Assembly (NCBI RefSeq): GCF_000427405.1
Contig: NZ_KE386491.1
Location: 2,215,001 to 2,279,000, forward strand
From: Flectobacillus major DSM 103
GTDB taxonomy: Bacteria; Bacteroidota; Bacteroidia; Cytophagales; Spirosomataceae
Direction: 5' to 3'
Length of the DNA: 64,000 bases
Under the pieces are notes generated by a model. That model did no database searches. It was not told where the DNA came from and saw nothing but the letters and a program-made list of their open reading frames with translations. Of this stretch, positions 1-9,787 are shown one piece after another. The translations under genes were made by a program, and so were the position numbers. Numbering within the stretch: position 1 is the first letter of the stretch; every line of letters starts with the position of its first letter.

Positions 1-1867
1 GGTTCAACTTAACATTGATAATATTTGCCCAACCATAATTGATAAAAAATATTGTTGGTTTAATGGGTTCATAAGGCGATTCCATCACCATATTTTTAAT
101 GACGCCGACAATTCGGTAATTTTTATCGTTCCAATTGATATTCTTCCCAACAGGGTTTTTCATACCGATAAACTTGGCAGCGGCTTCGTTTAATACCATT
201 CCAGAAGTATCGGTTGAAAAGTTTCTTGAGAAATCTCTTCCTTCTACAAAATTCCAACCTACCGATTTGCCATAATCATGCGAAACAGCAATTACTCCAA
301 AAAGTGCTTGTAGATTTGGGTCTTTGCCTTCCCAATTAAAACCGATTTGATTTGAATACACACCAGTAGTTGGGCTTGACGATTGCGACATTTCATAGAC
401 CGCTCCTGTTTTTAATAAATCACTTCTGAGGGCATCGTAATGACCCACCAATTCGGGAGTATTGATGGTGATAGCAATCAAGCCATCACGACTATAACCG
501 ATGGGTCTGTCTTTAGCGTGTTGAATTTGGCGGTAAACGATAATCGTTCCGATGATTAAAGTAACCGAAACTGTGAATTGAATCACTACCAGTACTTTAC
601 GTGGAACGGCGGCAAATCTTCCCACACGAAAAGTACCTTTGAGTACTCTGATTGGGTCGAAAGAAGACAAATAAAATGCTGGATAACTTCCAGAAATTAA
701 ACCTGTAATCAATGAAAACGAAATACTGAGTATCCAGAAATAGGGATTTGTCCAAAGAATGGACATTTTTTTATCTGATAATTCATTGAACCAAGGCAAA
801 GTAAGCGTTACCAATACAAGCGTAAGCACAAAAGCAAACACTACAATGAGTAAAGATTCGCTTAAAAACTGAGTAATTAATTGTGAACGAACCGAGCCGA
901 TGGCTTTACGAACACCTACTTCCTTCGCACGCTTTTCTGAACGAGCAGTACTTAAATTCATGAAATTGATGCAAGCCAACAAAAGTACAAACACGCCAAT
1001 AATGCCAAATAACCATACAAACTGAATACGTCCGCCAGAGATTTTACCGTCTTTAAATTCAGAATACAAATGCCATTTGCTCATCGGATGCAAGAAAACC
1101 ATCGGTTTGGCAGCATCTTGTTTGTCGTGATTGAATTTTACTAATCTGATTTTTGCGGATACTTTATCAAAATCTGCATTTGGATTTAGCTCTGCAAAAG
1201 TTTGGAATGAGTTATTATTCCACTGATCTTGCGAGTTTTTCACCCAATTTTCGGTAGCCAAATACAGTTCCCAAGGCAATACGAATGATACTTCGTTGAG
1301 GGTAGTATTATGTGGTAAATCTTCATAAACGCCCGTTACTTTTACGTTGGTTTTGTTATCTACTTTTACGATTTTATTAATCGGGTCGGTATCTCCAAAT
1401 AAAGCGGTTGCAACCGATTCTGAGATAAGAATAGAGTAAGGATCTTTCAATCCTTTTTGCGAACCCTTCAACATTTTGAAGGTAAACATTTCTGGAAATT
1501 TGGGCTCTACAAAGTTTCCTGTTTTGGTGAATTTTTTGTCGCCCACAGCCAAAATGTGTTCAAAAGTCCAAGAAGACAACACTACATTTTTGAAATCTCC
1601 TGAGTATTTCGCTCGTAGCTCGGGGGCTAAAGGCAAAGGCATTGCCGTTTGCGAACCTATAACGCCATTCCAAGTTTGGTTTTGCATTACTTGTGCCAGA
1701 CGGTCGTATTTTTGATGATACTTATCGAAAGACATTTCATCGAAAATCCAAAGCCCAATGAGTATCGCAACGGCCATTCCTACCGAAAGACCAATAATAT
1801 TAATTGCCGAGAAAGCTTTGTTTCTCAACAAGGTTCTAAGAGCAATTTTAAAATAATTTTTTAACAT
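1..1867 (-). CDS. ABC transporter permease, MacB/FtsX type (3' end outside window)
   Basis: Inner-membrane permease of the FtsX/MacB class, which in Bacteroidota couples to a separate ATPase to export or mechanically signal across the envelope; the substrate is unknown. Reading from the ATG at 1867 (MLKNYFKIALRTLLRNKAFS...) gives an open frame of about 622 codons that runs off the left edge. An N-terminal transmembrane helix at about residues 20-42 is followed by a periplasmic MacB_PCD-like domain, then a first FtsX block containing LSTARSEKRAKEVGVRKAIG and three more helices. The second periplasmic domain is cut. It is the most downstream of three same-strand paralogues; the next begins 50 nt upstream. 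No ATPase gene is visible in the window. The family call is firm and the substrate open. Confidence 0.9.
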   Translation of the reverse strand, partial: MLKNYFKIALRTLLRNKAFSAINIIGLSVGMAVAILIGLWIFDEMSFDKYHQKYDRLAQVMQNQTWNGVIGSQTAMPLPLAPELRAKYSGDFKNVVLSSWTFEHILAVGDKKFTKTGNFVEPKFPEMFTFKMLKGSQKGLKDPYSILISESVATALFGDTDPINKIVKVDNKTNVKVTGVYEDLPHNTTLNEVSFVLPWELYLATENWVKNSQDQWNNNSFQTFAELNPNADFDKVSAKIRLVKFNHDKQDAAKPMVFLHPMSKWHLYSEFKDGKISGGRIQFVWLFGIIGVFVLLLACINFMNLSTARSEKRAKEVGVRKAIGSVRSQLITQFLSESLLIVVFAFVLTLVLVTLTLPWFNELSDKKMSILWTNPYFWILSISFSLITGLISGSYPAFYLSSFDPIRVLKGTFRVGRFAAVPRKVLVVIQFTVSVTLIIGTIIVYRQIQHAKDRPIGYSRDGLIAITINTPELVGHYDALRSDLLKTGAVYEMSQSSSPTTGVYSNQIGFNWEGKDPNLQALFGVIAVSHDYGKSVGWNFVEGRDFSRNFSTDTSGMVLNEAAAKFIGMKNPVGKNINWNDKNYRIVGVIKNMVMESPYEPIKPTIFFINYGWANIINVKLN

Positions 1868-1917
1868 GTTTTTTTAGGTTTTTGGGTTGGAGGCTTCGGA
1901 TTCTAGGTTTCAGTAAA

Positions 1918-4302
1918 TTATTCTGTTCTCAAACTTTTCACTGGATTAGCCAAGGCCGCTTTGATGGCCTGATAACTCACTGTAAATAAGGTAATCGACA
2001 ATGCCCCTAACCCTGCTACTACAAAAATCCACCACGAAATATCTGAACGGTATTCGTATTTTTTCAACCAATTATTCATAAAAAAATAAGCGATTGGCGT
2101 AGCAAGAAACAGGGAAGTCATCACCAAAAAGACAAAATCTTTAGAAAGTAATTGCCACAGATTCAAAACCGTTGCTCCCAATACTTTCCTGATGCCTATT
2201 TCTTTGGTGCGTTGTTCTGCTACAAATGATGCCAAACCAAATATGCCGAGACAACTAATGAAAATAGCAAGTGCAGCAAAGAAGGTAGCCAATTTACCCA
2301 CTCGTTCTTCATTTCCGAATTTTTTAGCATATTCATCATCTACAAAAGTGTATTCAAAAGGTGCTGCTGGATTATATTTTCTGAAAACCGTTTCTATTTT
2401 ACTCAATGCCACCCTTGAACTTATTTTAGGGTTCATTTTAATGATAAGAACATTTTCTTGGTCTTTAGAAATATGAAAAAGTGATGGCCTAACTGGCTTA
2501 TAAGGCGATTGTACCACCATGTCTTTGATTACGCCAATTACTTTAAAAGGTCTGTTTTCCCATGTAATAGTAGCTCCGATTGGGTTTTTCAAGCCGATAA
2601 ACTTTACCGCCGATTCGTTGAGTACAAACGCAAGTGAATCTGTGGCAAATTCTCTTGAGAAATCTCTTCCATTAGCAAATTGCCAACCTACGGTTTTGCC
2701 ATATTCATAAGTAACACCATTGTTCGGAAAATCAACGGCCAAATTGGGGTCTTTCCCTTCCCATTGAAAGCCACCGTTGGTATTCCAAACTTCAGTAGTT
2801 GGGCTTCCAGACTCAGTCATTTCAACAATTGATCCTGAGCTTTTTAACTCTGTACGGATAGCCTCAAAATGATTATGAACATCAGGAGTTGCCATATACA
2901 TGGTAATTAATCCATCACGATTATAGCCAATTGGGCGGTTTTTAGCATGCTCAATTTGGCGGAAAACAACAATCGTTCCGATGATTAAAGTAACAGAAAC
3001 GGTAAATTGAAGAACTACCAAAACCTTGCGTGGAATAGCAGCAAAACGCCCTACCCTAAAAGTACCTTTTAATACTTTAACAGGTTGAAAAGATGATAAA
3101 TACAAGGCTGGATAACTTCCAGCAATTAAACCCGTGAGCAAACTAAAACTAAGACCCAACAGCCAGAAGAATGGGTTTGTCCACAGAATCGTCATTTTTT
3201 TGTCAGCTACTTCATTGAAAAACGGCAATATAAGCTGAACCAATAGGATTGATAAAACGAAAGCAAACACTACAACGACTAATGATTCACTTAAAAATTG
3301 GATAATTAATTGACTACGAGCTGAACCAATGGCTTTACGAACACCTACTTCTTTTGCTCGTTTTTCAGAACGAGCCGTACTCAAATTCATGAAATTAATA
3401 CAAGCCAATAACAAAACGAAAATTCCGATAATACCGAAAAGCCATACAAATTCAATTCTTCCTCCTACATTGATGCCATCTTTAAATTCGCCATACAAAT
3501 GCCATTTACTCATTGGTTGTAAGAAAACTTCGGGTTTATATCTTTTTGCTTCACTGCCGACTTTATTTAATTTAACATTGATAATTTTTTGAGAAACCTT
3601 GTCCATATCAGCGTTGTCGGCTAATTGAGCAAAAGTTTGGGTAAAATTACTTCCCCAAGGATTCTCCATTTTTTTAATCCAAGGATTGGTAATCAAGTAT
3701 AACTCCCAAGGCAAAATATACTCCATTTCTTTAAAACTAGAATTGTAAGGTAAATCTTCGTAAACTCCAGTAATTTTTACTACCTCTTTGTTATCAACTT
3801 TTATGAGCTTATTCATGGGGTCAGTATCCCCAAAATATGCTTTTGCTACTGATTCAGATAATAAAATCGAATTGGGTTCTTTCAATCCTTCTCTTGTACC
3901 TTTTAGCATCTTTAAGCTTAACATATCGGTGACTTGTGGCTCAAAGTAATTTCCAGATTTAGTAAATTTCTTTTCACCATAAGTCAAAATATGGGTTGAT
4001 GTCCATGAAGACTGTAACACATATTTAAAATCGCTGGCATAATGACTCTTAATTTCTTCTGCCATTACCGCAGGATTAGATACCTGTGTCGATTTTTGGC
4101 CATTGAAAATATTATGCTGTGATACTTGAGCAATACGATCATAATTTTGATGATACTTGTTGTAAGAGGTTTCATCATAAATCCAAAGCCCTATTAGCAT
4201 AGCCACAGCCATACCCGTAGCCAATCCTGCAATATTAATGAAGGAATAAACCTTATTTCGGAGTAAAGCCCTTAGTGCGATTTTTAAATAATTTTGTATC
4301 AT
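1918..4302 (-). CDS. ABC transporter permease, MacB/FtsX type
   Basis: Full-length 794-aa paralogue of its two neighbours. The order is an N-terminal helix (about 22-42), a periplasmic MacB_PCD-like domain (about 45-280), helices near 287-307, 338-360 and 378-400 around the FtsX motif RSEKRAKEVGVRKAIG, a fifth helix (about 427-447), a second periplasmic domain, and a C-terminal FtsX domain (about 668-794) with EQRTKEIGIRKVLGA. This duplicated architecture is usual for Bacteroidota ABC permeases of about 800 aa. It lies 60 nt downstream of the third paralogue and 50 nt upstream of the first, so the three are probably co-transcribed. The last 46 residues are identical to those of the 4363-6741 gene, while the rest is clearly diverged. 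Confidence 0.92.
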   Translation of the reverse strand: MIQNYLKIALRALLRNKVYSFINIAGLATGMAVAMLIGLWIYDETSYNKYHQNYDRIAQVSQHNIFNGQKSTQVSNPAVMAEEIKSHYASDFKYVLQSSWTSTHILTYGEKKFTKSGNYFEPQVTDMLSLKMLKGTREGLKEPNSILLSESVAKAYFGDTDPMNKLIKVDNKEVVKITGVYEDLPYNSSFKEMEYILPWELYLITNPWIKKMENPWGSNFTQTFAQLADNADMDKVSQKIINVKLNKVGSEAKRYKPEVFLQPMSKWHLYGEFKDGINVGGRIEFVWLFGIIGIFVLLLACINFMNLSTARSEKRAKEVGVRKAIGSARSQLIIQFLSESLVVVVFAFVLSILLVQLILPFFNEVADKKMTILWTNPFFWLLGLSFSLLTGLIAGSYPALYLSSFQPVKVLKGTFRVGRFAAIPRKVLVVLQFTVSVTLIIGTIVVFRQIEHAKNRPIGYNRDGLITMYMATPDVHNHFEAIRTELKSSGSIVEMTESGSPTTEVWNTNGGFQWEGKDPNLAVDFPNNGVTYEYGKTVGWQFANGRDFSREFATDSLAFVLNESAVKFIGLKNPIGATITWENRPFKVIGVIKDMVVQSPYKPVRPSLFHISKDQENVLIIKMNPKISSRVALSKIETVFRKYNPAAPFEYTFVDDEYAKKFGNEERVGKLATFFAALAIFISCLGIFGLASFVAEQRTKEIGIRKVLGATVLNLWQLLSKDFVFLVMTSLFLATPIAYFFMNNWLKKYEYRSDISWWIFVVAGLGALSITLFTVSYQAIKAALANPVKSLRTE

Positions 4303-4362
4303 AGTCTTTGCATTTTGTGGGATGTATGTAAAGCCGTTTCAATTCAGCGTTTCTACCTATTA

Positions 4363-6741
4363 TTATTCTGTTCTCAAACTTTTCACTGGATTGGCCAAGG
4401 CCGCTTTGATGGCCTGATAACTTACTGTAAATAAGGTAATCGACAATGCCCCTAACCCTGCCACTACAAAAATCCACCACGAAATATCTGAACGGTATTC
4501 GTACGTAAGCAACCAATTGTTCATATAATAATAAGCAATTGGACTAGCAATCATAAACGAAATAAGTACCAATACCACAAAGTCTTTCGACAATAATTGC
4601 CATAGATTAAATACCGAAGCACCCAATACTTTTCTTACACCTATTTCTTTGGTGCGTTGCTCGGCCGTAAACGAAGCCAAACCAAAAATGCCTAAACAAC
4701 TAATAAAAATAGCGAGTACAGCAAAAAATGTTGCTAATTTACCAACGCGTTCCTCGCTGTTGAATTTACGAGCATATTGCTCATCGGCAAAATGATAAAT
4801 AAATGGACTTCCTGGATCGTGCTGTTTGAATACCGTTTCGATTTTGGGAAGAGCATCGCTTGCACTCATTTGTGGATTAATTTTGATAGTAATAGTACTT
4901 GCCCAACCATAATCTATAAAAAACACCGTAGGCTTTATAGGATTAAATGGCGACTCCATCACTATATCTTTGATAACTCCAATGATTTTATAGTTCTTAT
5001 TATTCCAATTTAGATTTTTACCAACAGGGTCTTTAAAACCAATAAACTTGGCACAAGTTTCATTCAAAATCATACTTGCTGTATCGGTAGAATAGTTTCG
5101 AGAAAAATCTCTACCACTGACAAACTGCCAGCCCGCTGTGTGGCCAAAGTCATGTGTAACAGCTACTATACCAAACAAGGCTTGTAAATTAGGGTCTTTC
5201 TTCTCCCAATCAAATCCTATTTGTGTTGAATACAAATCGGTAGTTGGACTCAGCGATTCTGCCATGTCATACACAGCTCCTGTTTTTAGTAAATCGGCAC
5301 GAAGTGCATCATAATGCCCTCTTAATTCAGGTGTTTTTATATCAATACTTATCAAACCATCTCTTGAATACCCAATAGGTCGATTTTTGGCATGCAAAAT
5401 CTGACGATACACAATAATTGTACCGATGATCAATGTCACCGAAACCGTAAATTGAATTATTACCAGTACTTTTCGAGGTACAGAAGCATAACGTCCTACT
5501 CTAAACGTTCCCTTTAGTACCTTGATAGGCTCAAAAGAAGACAGGTAAAAAGCTGGATAACTTCCCGAAACTACCCCTGTTATCAACGAAAATGACAGAC
5601 TCAATAACCAGAAATAAGGATTTGCCCATAACATAACCATCTTCTTGTCGGAAAGGCTATTGAATAAAGGTAATGCAAGCTGTACCAATACAATCGACAA
5701 TACAAACGCTAATAAAACAATCAGTAAAGATTCGCTCAAAAATTGTCCTATTAATTGGCTTCTCACAGAACCGATGGCTTTTCTCACTCCAACTTCCATA
5801 GCTCTTTTTTCAGAACGGGCAGTACTCAAGTTCATGAAGTTGATACAAGCCAACAAGAGTACAAATAAACCGATAATGCCAAATAGCCACACAAACTGAA
5901 TACGTCCACCCGAAATTTTGCCACCTTTAAATTCTGAATACAAATGCCATTTTTTCATAGGATGTACAAACATTTCGGCTTTTGCAGGGTCATCTTTCAT
6001 GTGTACAAACTTTGAGAACCTGATTTTAGCAGACACTTTCTCAAAATCGGCCTGAGGTATTAATTGTACAAACAATTGGAATGAGTTGTTATTCCATTCG
6101 CTCTCAGCCACTTTTACCCATTTTTGTTCAGAAGCATATAAATCCCAAGGCAACATCAACCTTACCTCGTTGAAGGTTGTATTATGAGGTAAATCTTCAT
6201 AAATACCCGTTACTTTTACATTAGTTTGGTTATTGAGTTTTAGCATTTGATTGATAGGGTCTTTGTCGCCAAACAAAGCCCTAGCAAGCGATTCTGAAAG
6301 TAGTATCGAATGCGGGTCTGTCAATCCTTTGATTGTACCCTTGAGCATTTTCAAACTTAACATTTCAGGAAAACTTGGCTCTACGTAATTACCTTTATCG
6401 CTGATTTTCTTGTCGCCTAGCGATAATATATGATCGAACGTCCACGATGACAGACTCATTGCTTGAAAATCGCTACCAAATTTATTTTTTAACTCTGCCC
6501 TTAAAGGCAATGGAATAGCATCTTGTGTACCAATACGACCATTCCAAATTTGGTTTTGTTTGATTCGCCCTAAACGTTCATAATTTTGATGGTATTGGTC
6601 ATACGAAAGTTCGTCCCATATCCATAGACCAATAAGCATTGCTACCGCCATGCCAACAGCTAGCCCAATAATATTAATGCCCGAAAAAACGAGGTTTCTT
6701 TGCAAATTACGAATAGCTATTTTTAGATAATTCTTCAGCAT
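4363..6741 (-). CDS. ABC transporter permease, MacB/FtsX type
   Basis: A 792-aa permease and the first gene of the three-gene minus-strand array. It shows the same layout as the 1918-4302 gene: N-terminal helix, MacB_PCD-like domain, FtsX domain with RSEKRAMEVGVRKAIG, a second periplasmic domain, and a C-terminal FtsX domain with EQRTKEIGVRKVLGA. By eye it is closer to the truncated first paralogue than to the middle one, except for the final 46 residues, which match the middle gene exactly. The start MLKNYLKIAIRNLQRN matches the paralogues' N-termini. A promoter should lie in the 273-nt divergent region above it. No ATP-binding subunit is encoded nearby, so the ATPase must be left of the window or elsewhere. 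Confidence 0.92.
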   Translation of the reverse strand: MLKNYLKIAIRNLQRNLVFSGINIIGLAVGMAVAMLIGLWIWDELSYDQYHQNYERLGRIKQNQIWNGRIGTQDAIPLPLRAELKNKFGSDFQAMSLSSWTFDHILSLGDKKISDKGNYVEPSFPEMLSLKMLKGTIKGLTDPHSILLSESLARALFGDKDPINQMLKLNNQTNVKVTGIYEDLPHNTTFNEVRLMLPWDLYASEQKWVKVAESEWNNNSFQLFVQLIPQADFEKVSAKIRFSKFVHMKDDPAKAEMFVHPMKKWHLYSEFKGGKISGGRIQFVWLFGIIGLFVLLLACINFMNLSTARSEKRAMEVGVRKAIGSVRSQLIGQFLSESLLIVLLAFVLSIVLVQLALPLFNSLSDKKMVMLWANPYFWLLSLSFSLITGVVSGSYPAFYLSSFEPIKVLKGTFRVGRYASVPRKVLVIIQFTVSVTLIIGTIIVYRQILHAKNRPIGYSRDGLISIDIKTPELRGHYDALRADLLKTGAVYDMAESLSPTTDLYSTQIGFDWEKKDPNLQALFGIVAVTHDFGHTAGWQFVSGRDFSRNYSTDTASMILNETCAKFIGFKDPVGKNLNWNNKNYKIIGVIKDIVMESPFNPIKPTVFFIDYGWASTITIKINPQMSASDALPKIETVFKQHDPGSPFIYHFADEQYARKFNSEERVGKLATFFAVLAIFISCLGIFGLASFTAEQRTKEIGVRKVLGASVFNLWQLLSKDFVVLVLISFMIASPIAYYYMNNWLLTYEYRSDISWWIFVVAGLGALSITLFTVSYQAIKAALANPVKSLRTE

Positions 6742-7014
6742 GACAGAATTGAACGTTTAGTTAATAGTTTAATCAAGAGATACTTAATTATTTTATACAC
6801 AAGATTGTGCCAATCACATAAACACCTAACAATCAAATAATTATACATGTATCATTTATTTAAAAGTGTTCGATATTGATACACTTTTCGTTCGGAAGTG
6901 AACGTAGAGCTAGCTTATTCAAACAGAAAAGTGTAATATATCACTGGTCAAAAGAGTAAAAAAAGGTCATTATTTTCTTTCTCCAAAAACTCCCTCTTAC
7001 TTATTTTACTTGTC
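6742..7014. promoter_or_regulatory. Divergent intergenic region with two inverted repeats
   Basis: This 273-nt AT-rich gap separates the permease array (minus) from the glycosidase-like gene (plus) and must hold both promoters. It contains a perfect 10-bp palindrome ATACATGTAT at 6843-6852. Close by are the 8-bp arms AAAAGTGT (6862-6869) and ACACTTTT (6881-6888) around an 11-nt spacer. Either could be an operator. ABC permeases of this kind are often under PadR-type regulators, whose sites carry ATGT/ACAT half-sites, but no regulator gene is in the window. No exact TAnnTTTG promoter box was found for either gene. Confidence 0.35.
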
Positions 7015-9153
7015 ATGTATACAAAAAAAAACTTAGGATTTGTCTTTGTATTTTTGTTCTGCTCATATTTATTGCAAGGACAAAATAGTATCAACAGGAA
7101 AGCCGTAGTAGAAAGGCATATTGTAAAAGTGCAACAAATGGACACATTGGCATCCTTGTCGGTTGGCAATGGCAAATTTGCATTTACCGTTGATGCCACT
7201 GGCTTACAAACTTTTCCAGAACACTATGCCCAAGGAATTCCGCTGGGTACGCAGTCGGAATGGGGCTGGCATACTTTTCCCAATACCAACAACTACCGTT
7301 TTGAAGAAAGCCTAAAAGAATATACCCTAAATGGCAAAAAAGTCTCTTATGGTGTACAAATCAACTCGCCAGAACATGCCAAACAGGCTGTTAATTATTT
7401 TAGGCAAAATCCGCATCGTTTACAATTGGGCAATTTGGGATTTATCCTCCTCAAATCAGATGGCACCGAAGCAAAAGTATCTGATATTTTGGCCATTGAC
7501 CAAAGCCTTAATCCTTGGACGGGCGAAATTCAAAGTCAATTTGTTTTTGACAATCAACCCGTAAAAGTCCAAACACTCTGCTCATCGTCACAAGATTTAA
7601 TTGCCTTGAAAGTAGAATCTCCCCTTTTACAAACTGGCCAGCTAAAAATCCAATTACGTTTTCCTTTTCCAAGCAACGAATTCCTAGACAGCGGAGTAAA
7701 CCGAAAACATCCCGACCAACATCAATCGGCCCTTGTTCAGCAAGTAGGTAATAGTGCTACTATTTTGCATCAACTCGACAATGACTCCTATTTTGTTCAA
7801 TTGCAGTGGCAACAAAAAGCAACAATTAGCCAAGGCGAAGCTCACCAGTTTGTCATTAGTCCCGAAAAAGGACAAAGTACCCTTGAGTTAAGCACCTTAT
7901 TTTCAGCCAAAAAGCCCACATTTAAGCTAGCAAACTTTATGGCTATCAAAGTGCAAAGCATGATTCATTGGCAAAATTTTTGGAAACGTGGAGGAGCTAT
8001 TGATTTTGCAGGAAGTACCGACCCTAGGGCAAATGAGCTAGAAAGAAGAATTGTTTTGTCGCAATATTTAACCAAAATACAATGCACCAGTGCCGAACCT
8101 CCTCAAGAAACAGGACTAACCTACAATAGTTGGTATGGAAAGCCACACCTCGAAATGCACTGGTGGCATGGTATTCATTTTGCCCTTTGGGGACGTATAG
8201 ATTTATTAGAAAAAAGCCTTGGCTGGTATGCCAAGGTATATCCAGAAGCAAAAAAAATTGCTCAACGACAAGGATATGATGGGGTTCGGTGGCAAAAAAT
8301 GACCGACCCCGCAGGCCAAGAATCCCCGTCGTCGGTAGGAGCTTTTTTGATTTGGCAACAGCCCCATTTTATTTACTTTGCCGAGCTAGTCCGCCGACAA
8401 AAACCTCAAAAGGCTACTTTACTCAAATACAAAGACTTAGTATTTGCTACAGCCGATTTTATGGCATCGTATCCACATTGGGATACCCAAACACAACGGT
8501 ATATTTTAGGAAAAGGCTTAATTCCAGCACAAGAACGGTTTAATCCAGAAGAAACCTTTAATCCTACTTATGAGCTAGTATATTGGCATTGGGCTTTAAC
8601 CACTGCCCAAGCATGGCGAAAGGCCCTAGGGCTTGCTCCTAACCCCAAATACAGCGATGTCCTGAACAAACTTTCGCCCCTTCCTATACAAGACGGCGTA
8701 TATTTGGCTACTGAAAGTGCCAAGGATTCTTATACCAACCCAAAGTTTTTGACCGACCACCCTGCTGTATTAGGGGCATTGGGTATGTTGCCTCAAAGCA
8801 GCCAATTGGACATTACTACTATGCAACGAACATTTGATAAAGTATGGGAAATTTGGCAATGGCACGACACTTGGGGCTGGGACTTCCCAATGGTAGGCAT
8901 GACAGCCGCGCGGCTCGGCAATCCAGAAAAGGCTATTGATGGCCTAATGATGAATATAAAAACCAATACTTATTTAGTAAATGGCCATAACTTTCAGGAC
9001 GAACGCCTAAGGCTGTATCTGCCTGGCAATGGAGGGCTTTTGGCTACAATAGCGATGATGTGTACCCGTGATGATCTACAAAAAGGAGAAACGTCATTTC
9101 CCAAAAATGGAAAATGGCAAGTAAAATGGGAAGGCTTACAGCCAATGCCTTAA
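7015..9153 (+). CDS. Secreted six-hairpin (alpha/alpha)6-barrel glycosidase-like protein
   Basis: A 712-aa predicted periplasmic or secreted protein. The N-terminus has a basic start, a hydrophobic stretch (FVFVFLFCSYLLQ) and a Q-rich cleavage region typical of a Sec signal peptide. Residues from about 40 to 310 look like a beta-sandwich. The rest is rich in aromatic, helical segments such as WYGKPHLEMHWWHG (about 372-386), GAFLIWQQPHFIYF and LRLYLPGNGGLLATIAMM, in the style of GH65/GH95-like six-hairpin glycosidases. I cannot assign a CAZy family or name the catalytic acid with confidence. It converges on the mutarotase/FucP operon, so a link to deoxy-sugar use is possible but is not operonic. 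Confidence 0.6.
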   Translation: MYTKKNLGFVFVFLFCSYLLQGQNSINRKAVVERHIVKVQQMDTLASLSVGNGKFAFTVDATGLQTFPEHYAQGIPLGTQSEWGWHTFPNTNNYRFEESLKEYTLNGKKVSYGVQINSPEHAKQAVNYFRQNPHRLQLGNLGFILLKSDGTEAKVSDILAIDQSLNPWTGEIQSQFVFDNQPVKVQTLCSSSQDLIALKVESPLLQTGQLKIQLRFPFPSNEFLDSGVNRKHPDQHQSALVQQVGNSATILHQLDNDSYFVQLQWQQKATISQGEAHQFVISPEKGQSTLELSTLFSAKKPTFKLANFMAIKVQSMIHWQNFWKRGGAIDFAGSTDPRANELERRIVLSQYLTKIQCTSAEPPQETGLTYNSWYGKPHLEMHWWHGIHFALWGRIDLLEKSLGWYAKVYPEAKKIAQRQGYDGVRWQKMTDPAGQESPSSVGAFLIWQQPHFIYFAELVRRQKPQKATLLKYKDLVFATADFMASYPHWDTQTQRYILGKGLIPAQERFNPEETFNPTYELVYWHWALTTAQAWRKALGLAPNPKYSDVLNKLSPLPIQDGVYLATESAKDSYTNPKFLTDHPAVLGALGMLPQSSQLDITTMQRTFDKVWEIWQWHDTWGWDFPMVGMTAARLGNPEKAIDGLMMNIKTNTYLVNGHNFQDERLRLYLPGNGGLLATIAMMCTRDDLQKGETSFPKNGKWQVKWEGLQPMP

Positions 9154-9268
9154 AGCCCAAATATAAGTCGTCCCGAATTTTAGATAACATTAAAAGAAAC
9201 CTCCAATTTGTGTTTGTTGGGATTCAGTCAAATGAACATTGAAAAGGCTTATCGATTAAATTTAGGGA

Positions 9269-9322
9269 TTAATATACAAAAGGCGTTCGAAATTAGTTTT
9301 TCGAACGCCTTTTGTATATTAA
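9269..9322. terminator. Long bidirectional terminator hairpin
   Basis: A perfect 24-bp inverted repeat (9269-9292 and 9299-9322) encloses a 6-nt loop. It lies between two convergent genes, with the GC-rich core AGGCGTTCGA flanked by A/T tracts on both sides. It can therefore terminate the plus-strand glycosidase gene and the minus-strand mutarotase operon. Confidence 0.85.
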
Positions 9323-9424
9323 ATTTCAAAGCATTGCATCTCAACTGCTGAAAATCATATTCAAAAATAACCACTAAATTTAGGGTGACTCATTTTTCCT
9401 CAGCATCTGCTTCAACGTATGTAC

Positions 9425-9757
9425 TTAATCCAACCCAAAAATCTTATCCATCAAAAGCCATTTTTCACCTTCTTTGGCCATAGGCAGGGCTTGTTGGTAT
9501 TTCCACATCAGCAATTCCCATTCTTGTACCTTTGGGTTTTCTGCATCACTTTTGGCTTTGGCCTCAAAAGAAAACGTTTCGTTTACCTCCATTATCATAA
9601 AAAGGCGATTGCCTAAACGGTATATCTCCATATTGCTGATACCAGCCCCTTTAATACTATCAATAATTTCAGGCCAAACGGCTTTATGATAGCTTTCATA
9701 CTCTGCAATCAACTGCGGGTCGTCTTTCAAATCAAGACATAATGCGTACTTTTTCAT
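9425..9757 (-). CDS. L-rhamnose/L-fucose mutarotase family protein (RhaM fold)
   Basis: A 110-aa cytoplasmic protein of the RhaM (DUF718) mutarotase family, which interconverts alpha and beta anomers of deoxy-hexoses. Family hallmarks are the N-terminal LDLKDDPQLIAEYE strand-helix, the YHKAVWPEI segment holding the catalytic histidine region, the central YRLGNRLFMIMEV strand, and the tryptophans W80 and W85 near the end. It follows FucP by 30 nt on the same strand, so the two form an operon. That partner makes L-fucose the most likely substrate, although the family is usually named for L-rhamnose. No fucose isomerase or kinase is in the window. Confidence 0.85.
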   Translation of the reverse strand: MKKYALCLDLKDDPQLIAEYESYHKAVWPEIIDSIKGAGISNMEIYRLGNRLFMIMEVNETFSFEAKAKSDAENPKVQEWELLMWKYQQALPMAKEGEKWLLMDKIFGLD

Positions 9758-9787
9758 ATATTTTTGGTTATGATACTTTCCAAATTA

